The notes under the pieces are model-generated. The model ran no database searches. It saw only the letters and a list, made by a program, of their open reading frames with translations, and had not been told where the DNA came from. The position numbers and the translations under genes are program-made. DNA of 64,000 nucleotides, from positions 442,001 through 506,000 of the forward strand of contig NZ_JASZYQ010000002.1 of NCBI RefSeq assembly GCF_030316885.1, in the 5' to 3' direction. This document shows, in pieces, positions 17,938 through 26,532 of the stretch (within the stretch, counting starts at the first letter, position 1; each line of letters begins with the position of its first letter). The DNA comes from Variovorax jilinensis. GTDB lineage: Bacteria > Pseudomonadota > Gammaproteobacteria > Burkholderiales > Burkholderiaceae_C.

Positions 17938-20900
17938 CTACGTCCCGATCTCGACCACGGCACCGTCCGGCCACTGCCGCCAGATCACCCATTCGCCGAT
18001 CGCCGCACGGTGCGTCACCGCTTCGGCACCGGCCCGGCCGTGGCGCAGCGTGAAGCGCCTGCCCGCCAGGCGCAGCGCGATCTCAAAGCCGGGCCAGGCG
18101 GCTGGCACGCGCGGCGTCAGCGACAGCTGGTCGCCGCGCACCGAGAGGCCGAGCAGGGTTTCCACCGCGGCGCGGTGCAGCCAGGCGGCCGAACCGGTGT
18201 ACCAGCTCCAGCCGCCGCGGCCGGCGTAGGGCGCGGCGCTGTAGACGTCGCCGGCCATCACGTAGGGCTCGATCTCGTAGGCCGGCCCGCGCTGCGGATG
18301 GCGCGCGCGGTGCGCGGGGCTCAGGCCTTCGAAGGTCTGCCACGCATCGTCGATGTCGCCGGCCAGCGCCTGTGCCATGAGGGCCCACACCGCGGCGTGC
18401 GAGTACTGGCCGCCGTTCTCGCGCACGCCGGGCGGGTAGGCCTGGATGTAGCCCGGGCTGTTGGACGAATGGGCCAGCGGCGGATCGAGCAGCCGCATGA
18501 GACCCAGCGGCTCGTCGTGCAGCCGGGCCTTCATCGAGGCCAGCGCGGGCCTCGTGTACGGGTCGCTCGAGGCACCCGACAGCACCGACCAGGCCTGGGC
18601 GATCAGATCGATCGCGCATTCGTCGTTGAGCGAGGAGCCCAGCGGTGCGCCGTTGTCGAAGAAGGCGCGACGGAACCAGGCGCCGTCCCAGCCGGCCGCG
18701 TGCAGCGCCGCGATCCAGCCCTGACGTGCCGTCTGCCAGCGCTGCAACCGCGCATGCTCGCCGCGCGCCGCGGCGAAGGGCGCATAGCGCTCCACCACGC
18801 TGCACAGGAACCAGGCCAGCCAGACCGACTCGCCGCGCCCCTCGTGGCCGACCCGGTTCATGCCGTCGTTCCAGTCGCCCGTGCCCATCAGCGGCAGGCC
18901 GTGGGCGCCGGTCGCGAGGCTCTTGTCGATCGCGCGCGCGCCATGCTCGTAGACGGTGGCGTCCTGTTCGCTGGTGCGCGGCGGGTAGTAGGCATCCTCG
19001 GCGCCCGGAGGAATCTCGGGGCCGTCGAGGAAGGCCACGCGTTGGTCCAGCACCGAACGGTCGGCGCTGACCTCGACGTAGTGCGCCGCAGCGTAGGGCA
19101 GCCACAGCAGGTCGTCGGAGAAATGGGTGCGCACGCCGGCGCCGCCCGGCATGTGCCACCAGTGCTGCACGTCGCCTTCGGGAAACTGCCGGGCCGCGTT
19201 CACGAGGATCTGCTCGCGCAGCCGCGCCGGGTCGGTGAGCGCGAAGGCCATCGCGTCCTGCAACTGGTCGCGAAAGCCGAAGGCGCCTCCGGCCTGGTAG
19301 AAGCCGGCCTTGGCCCAGAGGCGGCATGACAGCGTCTGGTACATCAGCCAGCGGTTGACCATGGCGTCGAACAGCGGATCGGGCGTGCGCACCTGCAGCC
19401 GGCCCAGCAGGTCGTCCCAGAAGCCGCTCGCCTGCGCCAGCGCCTCGTCGATGTCGCGCTGCTGCCAGCGGCGTGCGATCTGCAGCGCGGCCTCGGCATC
19501 GTCGGCATGGCCGAGCATGAATGCGAAGCTCGCGCCGGCGCCGGCCGCCAGGCTGAATTCGCCGGCCACGGCGGCGCAGGCGTCGAGTCCGCTGCCGGCG
19601 CGGCCAGCCAGGGCTTCGGGCAGTTCGATGCGGCCGTGGCCGGAGAAGAACTCGCTGCGGTCGCAGGTCCATTGCGTGGCGCCACCGAGGCCCGCGATGG
19701 CGACGAAGCCGGTGCTGCCGCCGAAGCCGGCGCTCGATTCGCGCTGCTGCCCGAACACCGCGGGCAGGTCCTCGGGCTTCCAGGTGTGGACGGTGCGGCG
19801 CTCGCCGCGCGCGGCCCCGAGCTGCCACTCGACCATTGCGACGGCGCGCAGCCGGCGCGTGGCGAGGCCCTCGTTGCGCAGCTTCACGTGCACCAGCTTG
19901 ATCCGCTCGTCGCGGTCGGCGAAGAAGGTGGTCTCGATCACGATGTTGCGGTGCAGGCACTCGAACACCGTGTAGCCCTGGCCGTGGCGCACCCGGTGCC
20001 GGGCCGCCGAGGCGCCGCGGCCGGCCGGCGTCAGCGGCAGCAGCTCGCGCGTGTCGAGGTCCTGCAGCAGGTAGTGCTCGAAGGCCGGGTCCTGCACCGG
20101 GTCGTTGGACCAGGGCGTGAGCTGGTGCAGCCGGCTGTTGCCGGCCCAGGTGTAGCCGGTGCCGGCTTCCGACACCTGGAAGCCGAAGCCGGCATTGGCG
20201 ATGACGTTGACCCAGGGCCGTGCGGTGCGGCGATTGACGTCGACCTCGAAGCGGAATTCGCCGCTCTCGGCATCGAAGCCGCCGGAGGGCACGATCGTCG
20301 CATCGGCCACGTGCGCCGCATCGGGCAGCGCGGCCAGTGCGATCCCGGGAGTCGGCGGCGCTTGCGACGGCGGTGGAGACGGCGATTCGTCGGCGTTCGC
20401 CGTCGCCGATTCGCGCAGCGCCGCGACCTGGAGCTCGAGCGCGCGTCCGTCGGCCGTGAACACCGCGCGGGCCAGCGTCGACAGTGCGGCACGCTCGGAG
20501 GGCGAGACCTCGGCGTCGCGCAGCAGGTAGAAGCCGGCCGCATCGTTGCGCGGGAAGCTGTTCTGGGTCTGCTGGGCCACCCGGCTGCGCAGCGCCTCGA
20601 TCTCGCGCTGCAGCGGCATCAGGTAGGAATGCGGCTCGCTGTTGAGCACCACCAGGTCGCAGGCCACGCCGCCGAAGCCCCACCAGGGCTGGGCCCGCAG
20701 CAGCGTGTCGACCAGGCCCTTGCCGGCCATCGAATGGATCATCACGAGCACGATGGGCTTGTCGCCCGAGATGCCGAAGCGCCAGATCTGGCGCAGGTCG
20801 ATCAGGCCGCGATCGCGCATGGTGCGCGGCGTGGTGTAGGTCAGGATGGTCGTGAGGTCCTGCAGCGCCAGGTTCTTGGCCGGGTCGATGCTGAGGTCTC

Positions 20901-23900
20901 GCAGCCGCACCTGCGCCAGCGTGGCTGCCATGCGGGTCGCGCGCTCGACGTGCATCGGATGCATGTAGCGGTCGATGCTCGGCATCAGGGCCTCGATGCT
21001 GGCATCGGCCGCGGTCGCGAAAGTCAGGCGCGCGGTGGCGCCGGGGGCGATCGACACCGTCACGCGCAGGCAGGCGATCGGATCGAGGCCGTTGATCTGC
21101 CGGCCGTCGGCGGCGAGCGGCTGGCGCTCCAGCGCGGGCTCGGCCAGCGTCCGGTTGCGGCCGATGAAGGCGCGGCGGTCGGTCATGCATTCGATGGCGA
21201 GCACCTGCGCATCGACCGCGGCCACGAAATGCGCCGCCGCCACCACCGGGTCGCCGTGCAGCCGCGGCTTGCGCGCCATCAGCAGCGCGCGCCAGCCCGG
21301 CTCCCAGCGGCTGTCGACAAACAGGTTCGCGAAGGCCGGATGGGCCTCGTCGGCCTTCGGATTCGACAGCACCGGCTCGAAGTACGAGATCAGCTCGAAG
21401 GTGCGCGTCTCGAGGCTGGTGTTGTGCAGCTCGACCGTGCGCAGTTCCGTATCGTCCTCTGGGCTGATCAGCACCGTGATGCGCGATTGCAGGCCCGGCG
21501 CGGTGGCCTCGAACTGCACCTGGTCGGCCAGGAAGCGAGCGCTGTAGCGCCAGCCTGCCCCGGGGGCCGGCAATGCGGTCAGCGAGGCCAGCGCATGGGT
21601 CTGCACGTCGCGCACGAAGAAGAAGGTGCCGTAGCTGTCGCGCAGCGGGTCGTCGCGCCAGCGCGTCACGTTGAAGGCGCGCCAGCGGCTCACGCCGGCC
21701 CCGTTGGCGCGCAGCGCCACCGTGTAGCGGCCGTTCGAGAGCAGGTGGGTGGGCTGGAAGCCGCCGCTGGTCGGATCGACCGTGCGCGGCTGGAACACCG
21801 GCGCGGCCTCGCCGCTGGCTGGCTCGGGCGGCGTGCGCGGATCGGCGCTGCCGATGATCTGTCTTGGCGTGCGCTCGTGCAGCAGCGAGGCATGCGCCTG
21901 CACCAGCGGCGCGCTGCCGAACCAGCGGCGCGGTGCGTCGTCGCGCACCGCGTTGCACAGCGCCACCAGCGACATGCCCTGGTGGTGCGCCATCACGTTG
22001 CGCACCACGGTGAAGGCCTGGCCCTCGATCTGGCGCGAGACGGTGAAGTCGACCGCGTCGTAGAAGCCGAACTCGCCGCGCGCGCCGAGCGACTCGAGCA
22101 TGCGCAGGTTGTCGACCGCCTCGGCCGGCGCCAGCACCGTGGCCATTGCGCTCGCGTAGGGCGCCACCACGCGGTCGGTCGGCGGCGTGCGGCGCAGTGC
22201 GAGGCGCGGCACCCCGAACGGCGAGTACTGGTAGGCCAGCGAGTGGTCGCGGGCGAAGTAGGCCGATTCGGAAACGCCCCAGGGCAGGTTCTGCGCATTG
22301 CCGAAGGCCTGCTGCTCGCGGATCGCCGCCTGGTTGGCCACCTCGAGCAGTCCGCCGACCGGCTCGGCCATCACCAGCGTCGGCATCAGGTACTCGAACA
22401 TCGAGCCCGACCACGACTTGAGACCCGGCCGCACGCCGACCGACAGGAAGGGCCGACCGAGCGCCATCCAGTGGCGGCGGGGCACGTCGCCCTTGGCGAT
22501 CGCGAGGAAGCTCAGCAGGCGCGATTCCGATGCCAGCAGGTCGTAGTAGCTGGCATCGAGCAGGTTCTCCTCGACTCTGAGACCGATGTGGAACAGGTGC
22601 CGCTTGGTGTCGTAGAGGCCGCTGAAGTCCATGCCGGCGCAGAGGACCTCGCAGCGCCGCGCGATCGTCTCGAGCGCGCTGTCGTCGTCGTCCGCGCGCT
22701 CGGCCGCGAAGCCGCGGCAGGCCTGGGCCACTGCCAGCAGGTGGCCCGCCAGGTTGCCGCTGTCGACGCTGGACACGTAGGCCGGCGGCAGCCTGGCGAG
22801 CGACTGCGTGTCGTACCAGTTGTAGAGGTGGCCGGCATGCTTGTCGAGCCGGTCCAGCGTGTCGAGCGTGGCGGTCAGGCGCTCGGCCAGGGCCTGCGTC
22901 GTGATCCAGCCGAACTCGCGCGCGCAGCAGCAGGCCAGCAGGTACATGCCGATGTTGGTCGGCGAGGTACGGTGGGCCACGGTCGGCTCGGGGTCGAGCT
23001 GCAGGTTGTCGGGTGGCAGGTGGTTGTCCCCGGGGCCCACCACCTGTTCGAAGAAGCGCCAGCAGTCGCGCGCGAGCGTCTCGAGGTAGCTGCGGCGCTC
23101 GCTGCCGAGCAGGTCGTCGGGGCCGTCCGGTGTGCGACTGCTCCACCAGGCTGCCACCGGCGCCAGCGCCCACAGCACGAAGAGCGCGGCGCCGAGCACC
23201 GGATGCGGGCTCCAGAGCGCGGCCGCGACCGCGAGGGCCAGGCAGGCCACGCTGGTGAAGGCCGAGCCGCGCACGAAGTCGGGCAGGGCGTAGCGCGCCT
23301 GGGCCTGGGCCTGGTCCGCGGTGGTCCATTCGAGCAGGTGCCGGCGGCTCACGACGAGCCGCCAGGCGGCGCGGCCGGTGGCATCGAGCAGCAACCGCGC
23401 CTGCGCCGCCAGCTGCACGAACTGCCAGCCGGCACTGGCCAGCGCCCGCAGTAGTTCGGAGGCACCGACGTCGAAGAAATGCGGCAGCTCGATCGAGCGG
23501 CGCGTCGGTACCAGGCCGGCCAGTGCGCCCAGCAGCGGACCCAGCACCAGGGCCGCGATCACCGCGGCGAAGGCCCAGGCCAGCGGCAGCGCGTCGGTGA
23601 ACATCACCCAGGTCAGCAGCGCGGCCGATGCCGGCACCACCAGCGCGCGGCGCAGGTTGTCGCTCATCTTCCAGAGCCCGAGCGCATCGATGCCGAAGTG
23701 CCGCGCGCGCAGCATCAGCGGCAACAGCTGCCAGTCGCCGCGGGTCCAGCGGTGCACGCGCGAAGCAGCGACGCCGGCGTGGTGCGGATGGTCCTCGATC
23801 AACACGAGGTCGCTCGCCACGGCGCAGCGTGCCACCGTGCCCTCGAGCAGGTCGTGGCTCAGCACTGAGCCGTCAGGCAGGCGCCGGTCGAGCGTGGCAT

Positions 23901-26133
23901 GCACCGCCTGCACGTCGAGCAGCCCCTTGCCCGTGAAGGAGCCGGTGCCGAAGACGTCCTGGTAGATGTCCGAGGCGCTGTTGCTGTAGGGGTCCAGGCC
24001 GCACTGGCCGGCGAACATCCAGTGGAACGGCGAACGCTCCTGCCGCTCGGGGAAGGGGGTCACGATGCGCGGCTGGAGGATGCCGAAGCCCGCCGCCACG
24101 CGGCGCTGCTCGATGCGCGGCGCATTGAGCGGATGGGCCGCGACAGCCACCAGCTCGCGCAGCGTGCCGGGCGGCAGCGCGGTGTCGCTGTCGAGCGTCA
24201 TCACGTAGGAGATGCGCGCCGCGAGCCGATCGCCTGCCGAAGGCAGGAAGCCGCCTGCATCGCCCGCGGCCAGCAGCCGCAGCAGCATCTCGAGCTTGCC
24301 GCGCTTGCGCTCCCAGCCCATCCAGCGCTGCTCGCTCTCGGACCAGGTGCGCGGCCGGTGCAGCAGCAGGAAGCGGGGCAGGGCGCCGTCCGACGGATAG
24401 CGCGCGTTGAGCGCATCGATGCGGCGCTGCGCATCGTCGAGCAGCGGCGCGTCGCCCGGCAGCGAGGCCTGGTCGGCATCGCTCCAGTCGGTCAGCAGCG
24501 CGAACTGGGCCTGGTCCTCGCGGTTGGCGAGCCAGTGCAGTTCCAGACGGTGCGCGAGCGCGGCGCTGGCCTCGACCGAGCTCAGCATCGAAGGGATCAC
24601 GACCAGCACGCGATACGCCTCGGGAATGCCCTGCGCGAAGTCCAGCCGGGGCAGGGCGCGCACCCGGGCCGATTCGGCGACGACACGATGCACCAGTGCG
24701 ATCACGGCTTCCGACAGCGGCCAGGCCAGCAGCACCAGCGCCACGATCGCGGTCCATCGGGGCTCGGGCCAGCCGTGCCGGTCGAGTCCGTGCACCGCGG
24801 CCGCCAGCAGCAGGGCGGTGCCGGCCGCGATCGCCGCGAGATAGAAGCCGAGGCGCCAGGAACGCGGCGCGGCCGGCTGCCTTCCGGTGCGTTCGACGGC
24901 GCCGTCGTTGCGTGCCGACGCCAGCGCGGCCACCAGCTCGGGCCGGCCCTGGCCGAACAGGAAGTAGCCCGCGGTGTTCTCTGCCTGTGACCGGCGCGTC
25001 GCCTCGTCGGCTTCGGTCGCAGGGTCGGCGGCCGGCGCGCCGAGCGCGAGCCGCACGACGGCCTGCGCCACCTCGCGCTCGGACCGGCGGCTGCTTCGCG
25101 CCACCTGTTCCATCGCCTGGGTGATCTGCTGTCGCGTGAGTTCGCTCTCGCGCCCGAAGCTCGGCAGTTCGCGCAGCACGCGCAGCGATCGGCTCACCGG
25201 CTCGATGAGGTCGGCCCAGTCGACCTGGCCGATCATGCGCAGCGTCGTGATGATGTTGCCGACCGTGAGGTTGGCGGCGGCCTGCGCGCCCTGCGCCTCG
25301 GCGATCAGCGCCGGGCCGTTGGGGCAGTGCTGCTCGGTCCACTTGACCAGCGCGGGCGGATGCTCGCCGTGCTCGACCGGCAGCCGCTGCCAGAGTTGCG
25401 TCAGGTAGCTCTCCTGCATGCCGCGGCTCTGCAGCGCGCGGTAGAGCACGTCGAGCTCGTGCGTCGAGAGCGTCTCGGCGGCGTCCCAGGCCGCGTGCGC
25501 GACCTCGCGTGCCACCTTGTTCTCGGCGATGCTCTCGGCCACGCGCCGCAGGTTCTCGAGCAGCACCACGCGCAGCGTGGTCGGCAGCGCCCACAGTTCG
25601 CCGAGATTGAGCTCGTCGATGTCCTGGTAGGCGTCGAGGAAGGCGGTGAACAGCTCCTTGTTGAGCACGCTGTCGGTGTGCGCCACGTAGGCCCAGGCGA
25701 TGCCGTAGACCCGCGGCAGGCCCGCCAGCGGCGCGGCCGCCAGCTTGGGCAGACGCGCGTAGTAGCTGCGCGGCACGCCCTCGCGGATCTGCTGCAGTTG
25801 CGCCTCGACCAGATGGAAGTTGTCGAGCAGCCATTCGGCCGCAGGCGACACGTAGCGCCCGCTCTGCGACACCAGCGCGATGTGGTCGAAGGCCTTGCGC
25901 AGCGACGCCAGGTTGGTGTCGACCCGGGGAAAGAACGGGGTGCTGTCTCCGCGCGACGGCCCGCGCTGCACCACCTGGGCCCGCGCGAGGCTGTGGCCGT
26001 GCTGCTCGAAGCGCTGGGCTCCGAACAGCTCTGCGCGGATCGGCGCCTCCACCGGCTCGTGCGGCGCGAGCAGCAGCTCGCGCGCGTAGGAACTGAGGGT
26101 GTCGAGCCGGTCGACGACCGATGCAGCGCTCAA
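17938..26133 (-). CDS. ndvB: cyclic beta-1,2-glucan synthase (NdvB/ChvB type)
   Basis: A giant inner-membrane enzyme of about 2731 residues. The N-terminal part leads into a family-84 glycosyltransferase with the metal-binding D648/D650 in 'MTLDSDTALPPGTLRELV', flanked by membrane helices (for example 'FYLAAIAAGTALLLAAAV'). A carbohydrate-binding region follows, then a C-terminal GH94 glycoside phosphorylase domain with the catalytic aspartate D2423 in 'GTGDWNDGMN'. The family builds a linear beta-1,2-glucan from UDP-glucose, closes it to a ring and sets its size. The start is taken as a TTG at 26133 that overlaps the stop of the upstream small gene (TTGA); an ATG 44 codons upstream lies wholly inside that gene. 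Size agrees with rhizobial NdvB/ChvB. Confidence 0.95.
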   Translation of the reverse strand: MSAASVVDRLDTLSSYARELLLAPHEPVEAPIRAELFGAQRFEQHGHSLARAQVVQRGPSRGDSTPFFPRVDTNLASLRKAFDHIALVSQSGRYVSPAAEWLLDNFHLVEAQLQQIREGVPRSYYARLPKLAAAPLAGLPRVYGIAWAYVAHTDSVLNKELFTAFLDAYQDIDELNLGELWALPTTLRVVLLENLRRVAESIAENKVAREVAHAAWDAAETLSTHELDVLYRALQSRGMQESYLTQLWQRLPVEHGEHPPALVKWTEQHCPNGPALIAEAQGAQAAANLTVGNIITTLRMIGQVDWADLIEPVSRSLRVLRELPSFGRESELTRQQITQAMEQVARSSRRSEREVAQAVVRLALGAPAADPATEADEATRRSQAENTAGYFLFGQGRPELVAALASARNDGAVERTGRQPAAPRSWRLGFYLAAIAAGTALLLAAAVHGLDRHGWPEPRWTAIVALVLLAWPLSEAVIALVHRVVAESARVRALPRLDFAQGIPEAYRVLVVIPSMLSSVEASAALAHRLELHWLANREDQAQFALLTDWSDADQASLPGDAPLLDDAQRRIDALNARYPSDGALPRFLLLHRPRTWSESEQRWMGWERKRGKLEMLLRLLAAGDAGGFLPSAGDRLAARISYVMTLDSDTALPPGTLRELVAVAAHPLNAPRIEQRRVAAGFGILQPRIVTPFPERQERSPFHWMFAGQCGLDPYSNSASDIYQDVFGTGSFTGKGLLDVQAVHATLDRRLPDGSVLSHDLLEGTVARCAVASDLVLIEDHPHHAGVAASRVHRWTRGDWQLLPLMLRARHFGIDALGLWKMSDNLRRALVVPASAALLTWVMFTDALPLAWAFAAVIAALVLGPLLGALAGLVPTRRSIELPHFFDVGASELLRALASAGWQFVQLAAQARLLLDATGRAAWRLVVSRRHLLEWTTADQAQAQARYALPDFVRGSAFTSVACLALAVAAALWSPHPVLGAALFVLWALAPVAAWWSSRTPDGPDDLLGSERRSYLETLARDCWRFFEQVVGPGDNHLPPDNLQLDPEPTVAHRTSPTNIGMYLLACCCAREFGWITTQALAERLTATLDTLDRLDKHAGHLYNWYDTQSLARLPPAYVSSVDSGNLAGHLLAVAQACRGFAAERADDDDSALETIARRCEVLCAGMDFSGLYDTKRHLFHIGLRVEENLLDASYYDLLASESRLLSFLAIAKGDVPRRHWMALGRPFLSVGVRPGLKSWSGSMFEYLMPTLVMAEPVGGLLEVANQAAIREQQAFGNAQNLPWGVSESAYFARDHSLAYQYSPFGVPRLALRRTPPTDRVVAPYASAMATVLAPAEAVDNLRMLESLGARGEFGFYDAVDFTVSRQIEGQAFTVVRNVMAHHQGMSLVALCNAVRDDAPRRWFGSAPLVQAHASLLHERTPRQIIGSADPRTPPEPASGEAAPVFQPRTVDPTSGGFQPTHLLSNGRYTVALRANGAGVSRWRAFNVTRWRDDPLRDSYGTFFFVRDVQTHALASLTALPAPGAGWRYSARFLADQVQFEATAPGLQSRITVLISPEDDTELRTVELHNTSLETRTFELISYFEPVLSNPKADEAHPAFANLFVDSRWEPGWRALLMARKPRLHGDPVVAAAHFVAAVDAQVLAIECMTDRRAFIGRNRTLAEPALERQPLAADGRQINGLDPIACLRVTVSIAPGATARLTFATAADASIEALMPSIDRYMHPMHVERATRMAATLAQVRLRDLSIDPAKNLALQDLTTILTYTTPRTMRDRGLIDLRQIWRFGISGDKPIVLVMIHSMAGKGLVDTLLRAQPWWGFGGVACDLVVLNSEPHSYLMPLQREIEALRSRVAQQTQNSFPRNDAAGFYLLRDAEVSPSERAALSTLARAVFTADGRALELQVAALRESATANADESPSPPPSQAPPTPGIALAALPDAAHVADATIVPSGGFDAESGEFRFEVDVNRRTARPWVNVIANAGFGFQVSEAGTGYTWAGNSRLHQLTPWSNDPVQDPAFEHYLLQDLDTRELLPLTPAGRGASAARHRVRHGQGYTVFECLHRNIVIETTFFADRDERIKLVHVKLRNEGLATRRLRAVAMVEWQLGAARGERRTVHTWKPEDLPAVFGQQRESSAGFGGSTGFVAIAGLGGATQWTCDRSEFFSGHGRIELPEALAGRAGSGLDACAAVAGEFSLAAGAGASFAFMLGHADDAEAALQIARRWQQRDIDEALAQASGFWDDLLGRLQVRTPDPLFDAMVNRWLMYQTLSCRLWAKAGFYQAGGAFGFRDQLQDAMAFALTDPARLREQILVNAARQFPEGDVQHWWHMPGGAGVRTHFSDDLLWLPYAAAHYVEVSADRSVLDQRVAFLDGPEIPPGAEDAYYPPRTSEQDATVYEHGARAIDKSLATGAHGLPLMGTGDWNDGMNRVGHEGRGESVWLAWFLCSVVERYAPFAAARGEHARLQRWQTARQGWIAALHAAGWDGAWFRRAFFDNGAPLGSSLNDECAIDLIAQAWSVLSGASSDPYTRPALASMKARLHDEPLGLMRLLDPPLAHSSNSPGYIQAYPPGVRENGGQYSHAAVWALMAQALAGDIDDAWQTFEGLSPAHRARHPQRGPAYEIEPYVMAGDVYSAAPYAGRGGWSWYTGSAAWLHRAAVETLLGLSVRGDQLSLTPRVPAAWPGFEIALRLAGRRFTLRHGRAGAEAVTHRAAIGEWVIWRQWPDGAVVEIGT

Positions 26134-26348
26134 GCGACCGCGAAAAGTCCGATGCCCAGCAACACCGCCACGCAGGCCATCGTCACGATGCGGCCCGCCG
26201 CGACCGAACGCACCTGCTGCATCTGGCTTCGCAACGAGAACCATCGCCCCTGCGCGCGCGCGCAATGTCGCATGTGCGAAGCCAGCGCGTCGAAGTCGCC
26301 GCTGACGAAGTCGATGGTGGAACTGACGAGCGATTGCGGGGAAGACAT
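26130..26348 (-). CDS. 72-residue single-span membrane protein coupled to ndvB
   Basis: I do not recognise a family. The protein has a soluble first half ('TIDFVSGDFDALASHMRHC'), a basic stretch and one C-terminal hydrophobic helix ('GRIVTMACVAVLLGIGLFAV') ending at the stop. The ATG at 26348 has an AGGA ribosome site about ten bases upstream. The stop TGA shares bases with the TTG taken as the ndvB start, so ndvB translation probably depends on this gene being read. That arrangement suggests a partner or assembly factor for the glucan synthase. The same frame stays open further upstream toward ppc but has no start supported by a ribosome site. Confidence 0.7.
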   Translation of the reverse strand: MSSPQSLVSSTIDFVSGDFDALASHMRHCARAQGRWFSLRSQMQQVRSVAAGRIVTMACVAVLLGIGLFAVA

Positions 26349-26532
26349 GGCGGAGATTCCTGTGAACGACCCTGAAGCCGCCGCGCGATTGCGAGAGCTG
26401 TGAACGTATGGGTCAGGGTACTCCCTATGCAATGGCCTTTTTATTCCGTTCGCCGCCAGTTGCTGTAGGAGGCGACGCACAAGACCGGATCGGGCGCGCC
26501 GCCACGCCCGTTCCGGAGGCGCCGGGCTATCG

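Noticed and set aside
18083..23454. Long open frames on both strands inside ndvB
   Set aside because: The alternative translations are low-complexity arginine/alanine sequence; only the ndvB frame carries glycosyltransferase and GH94 motifs.
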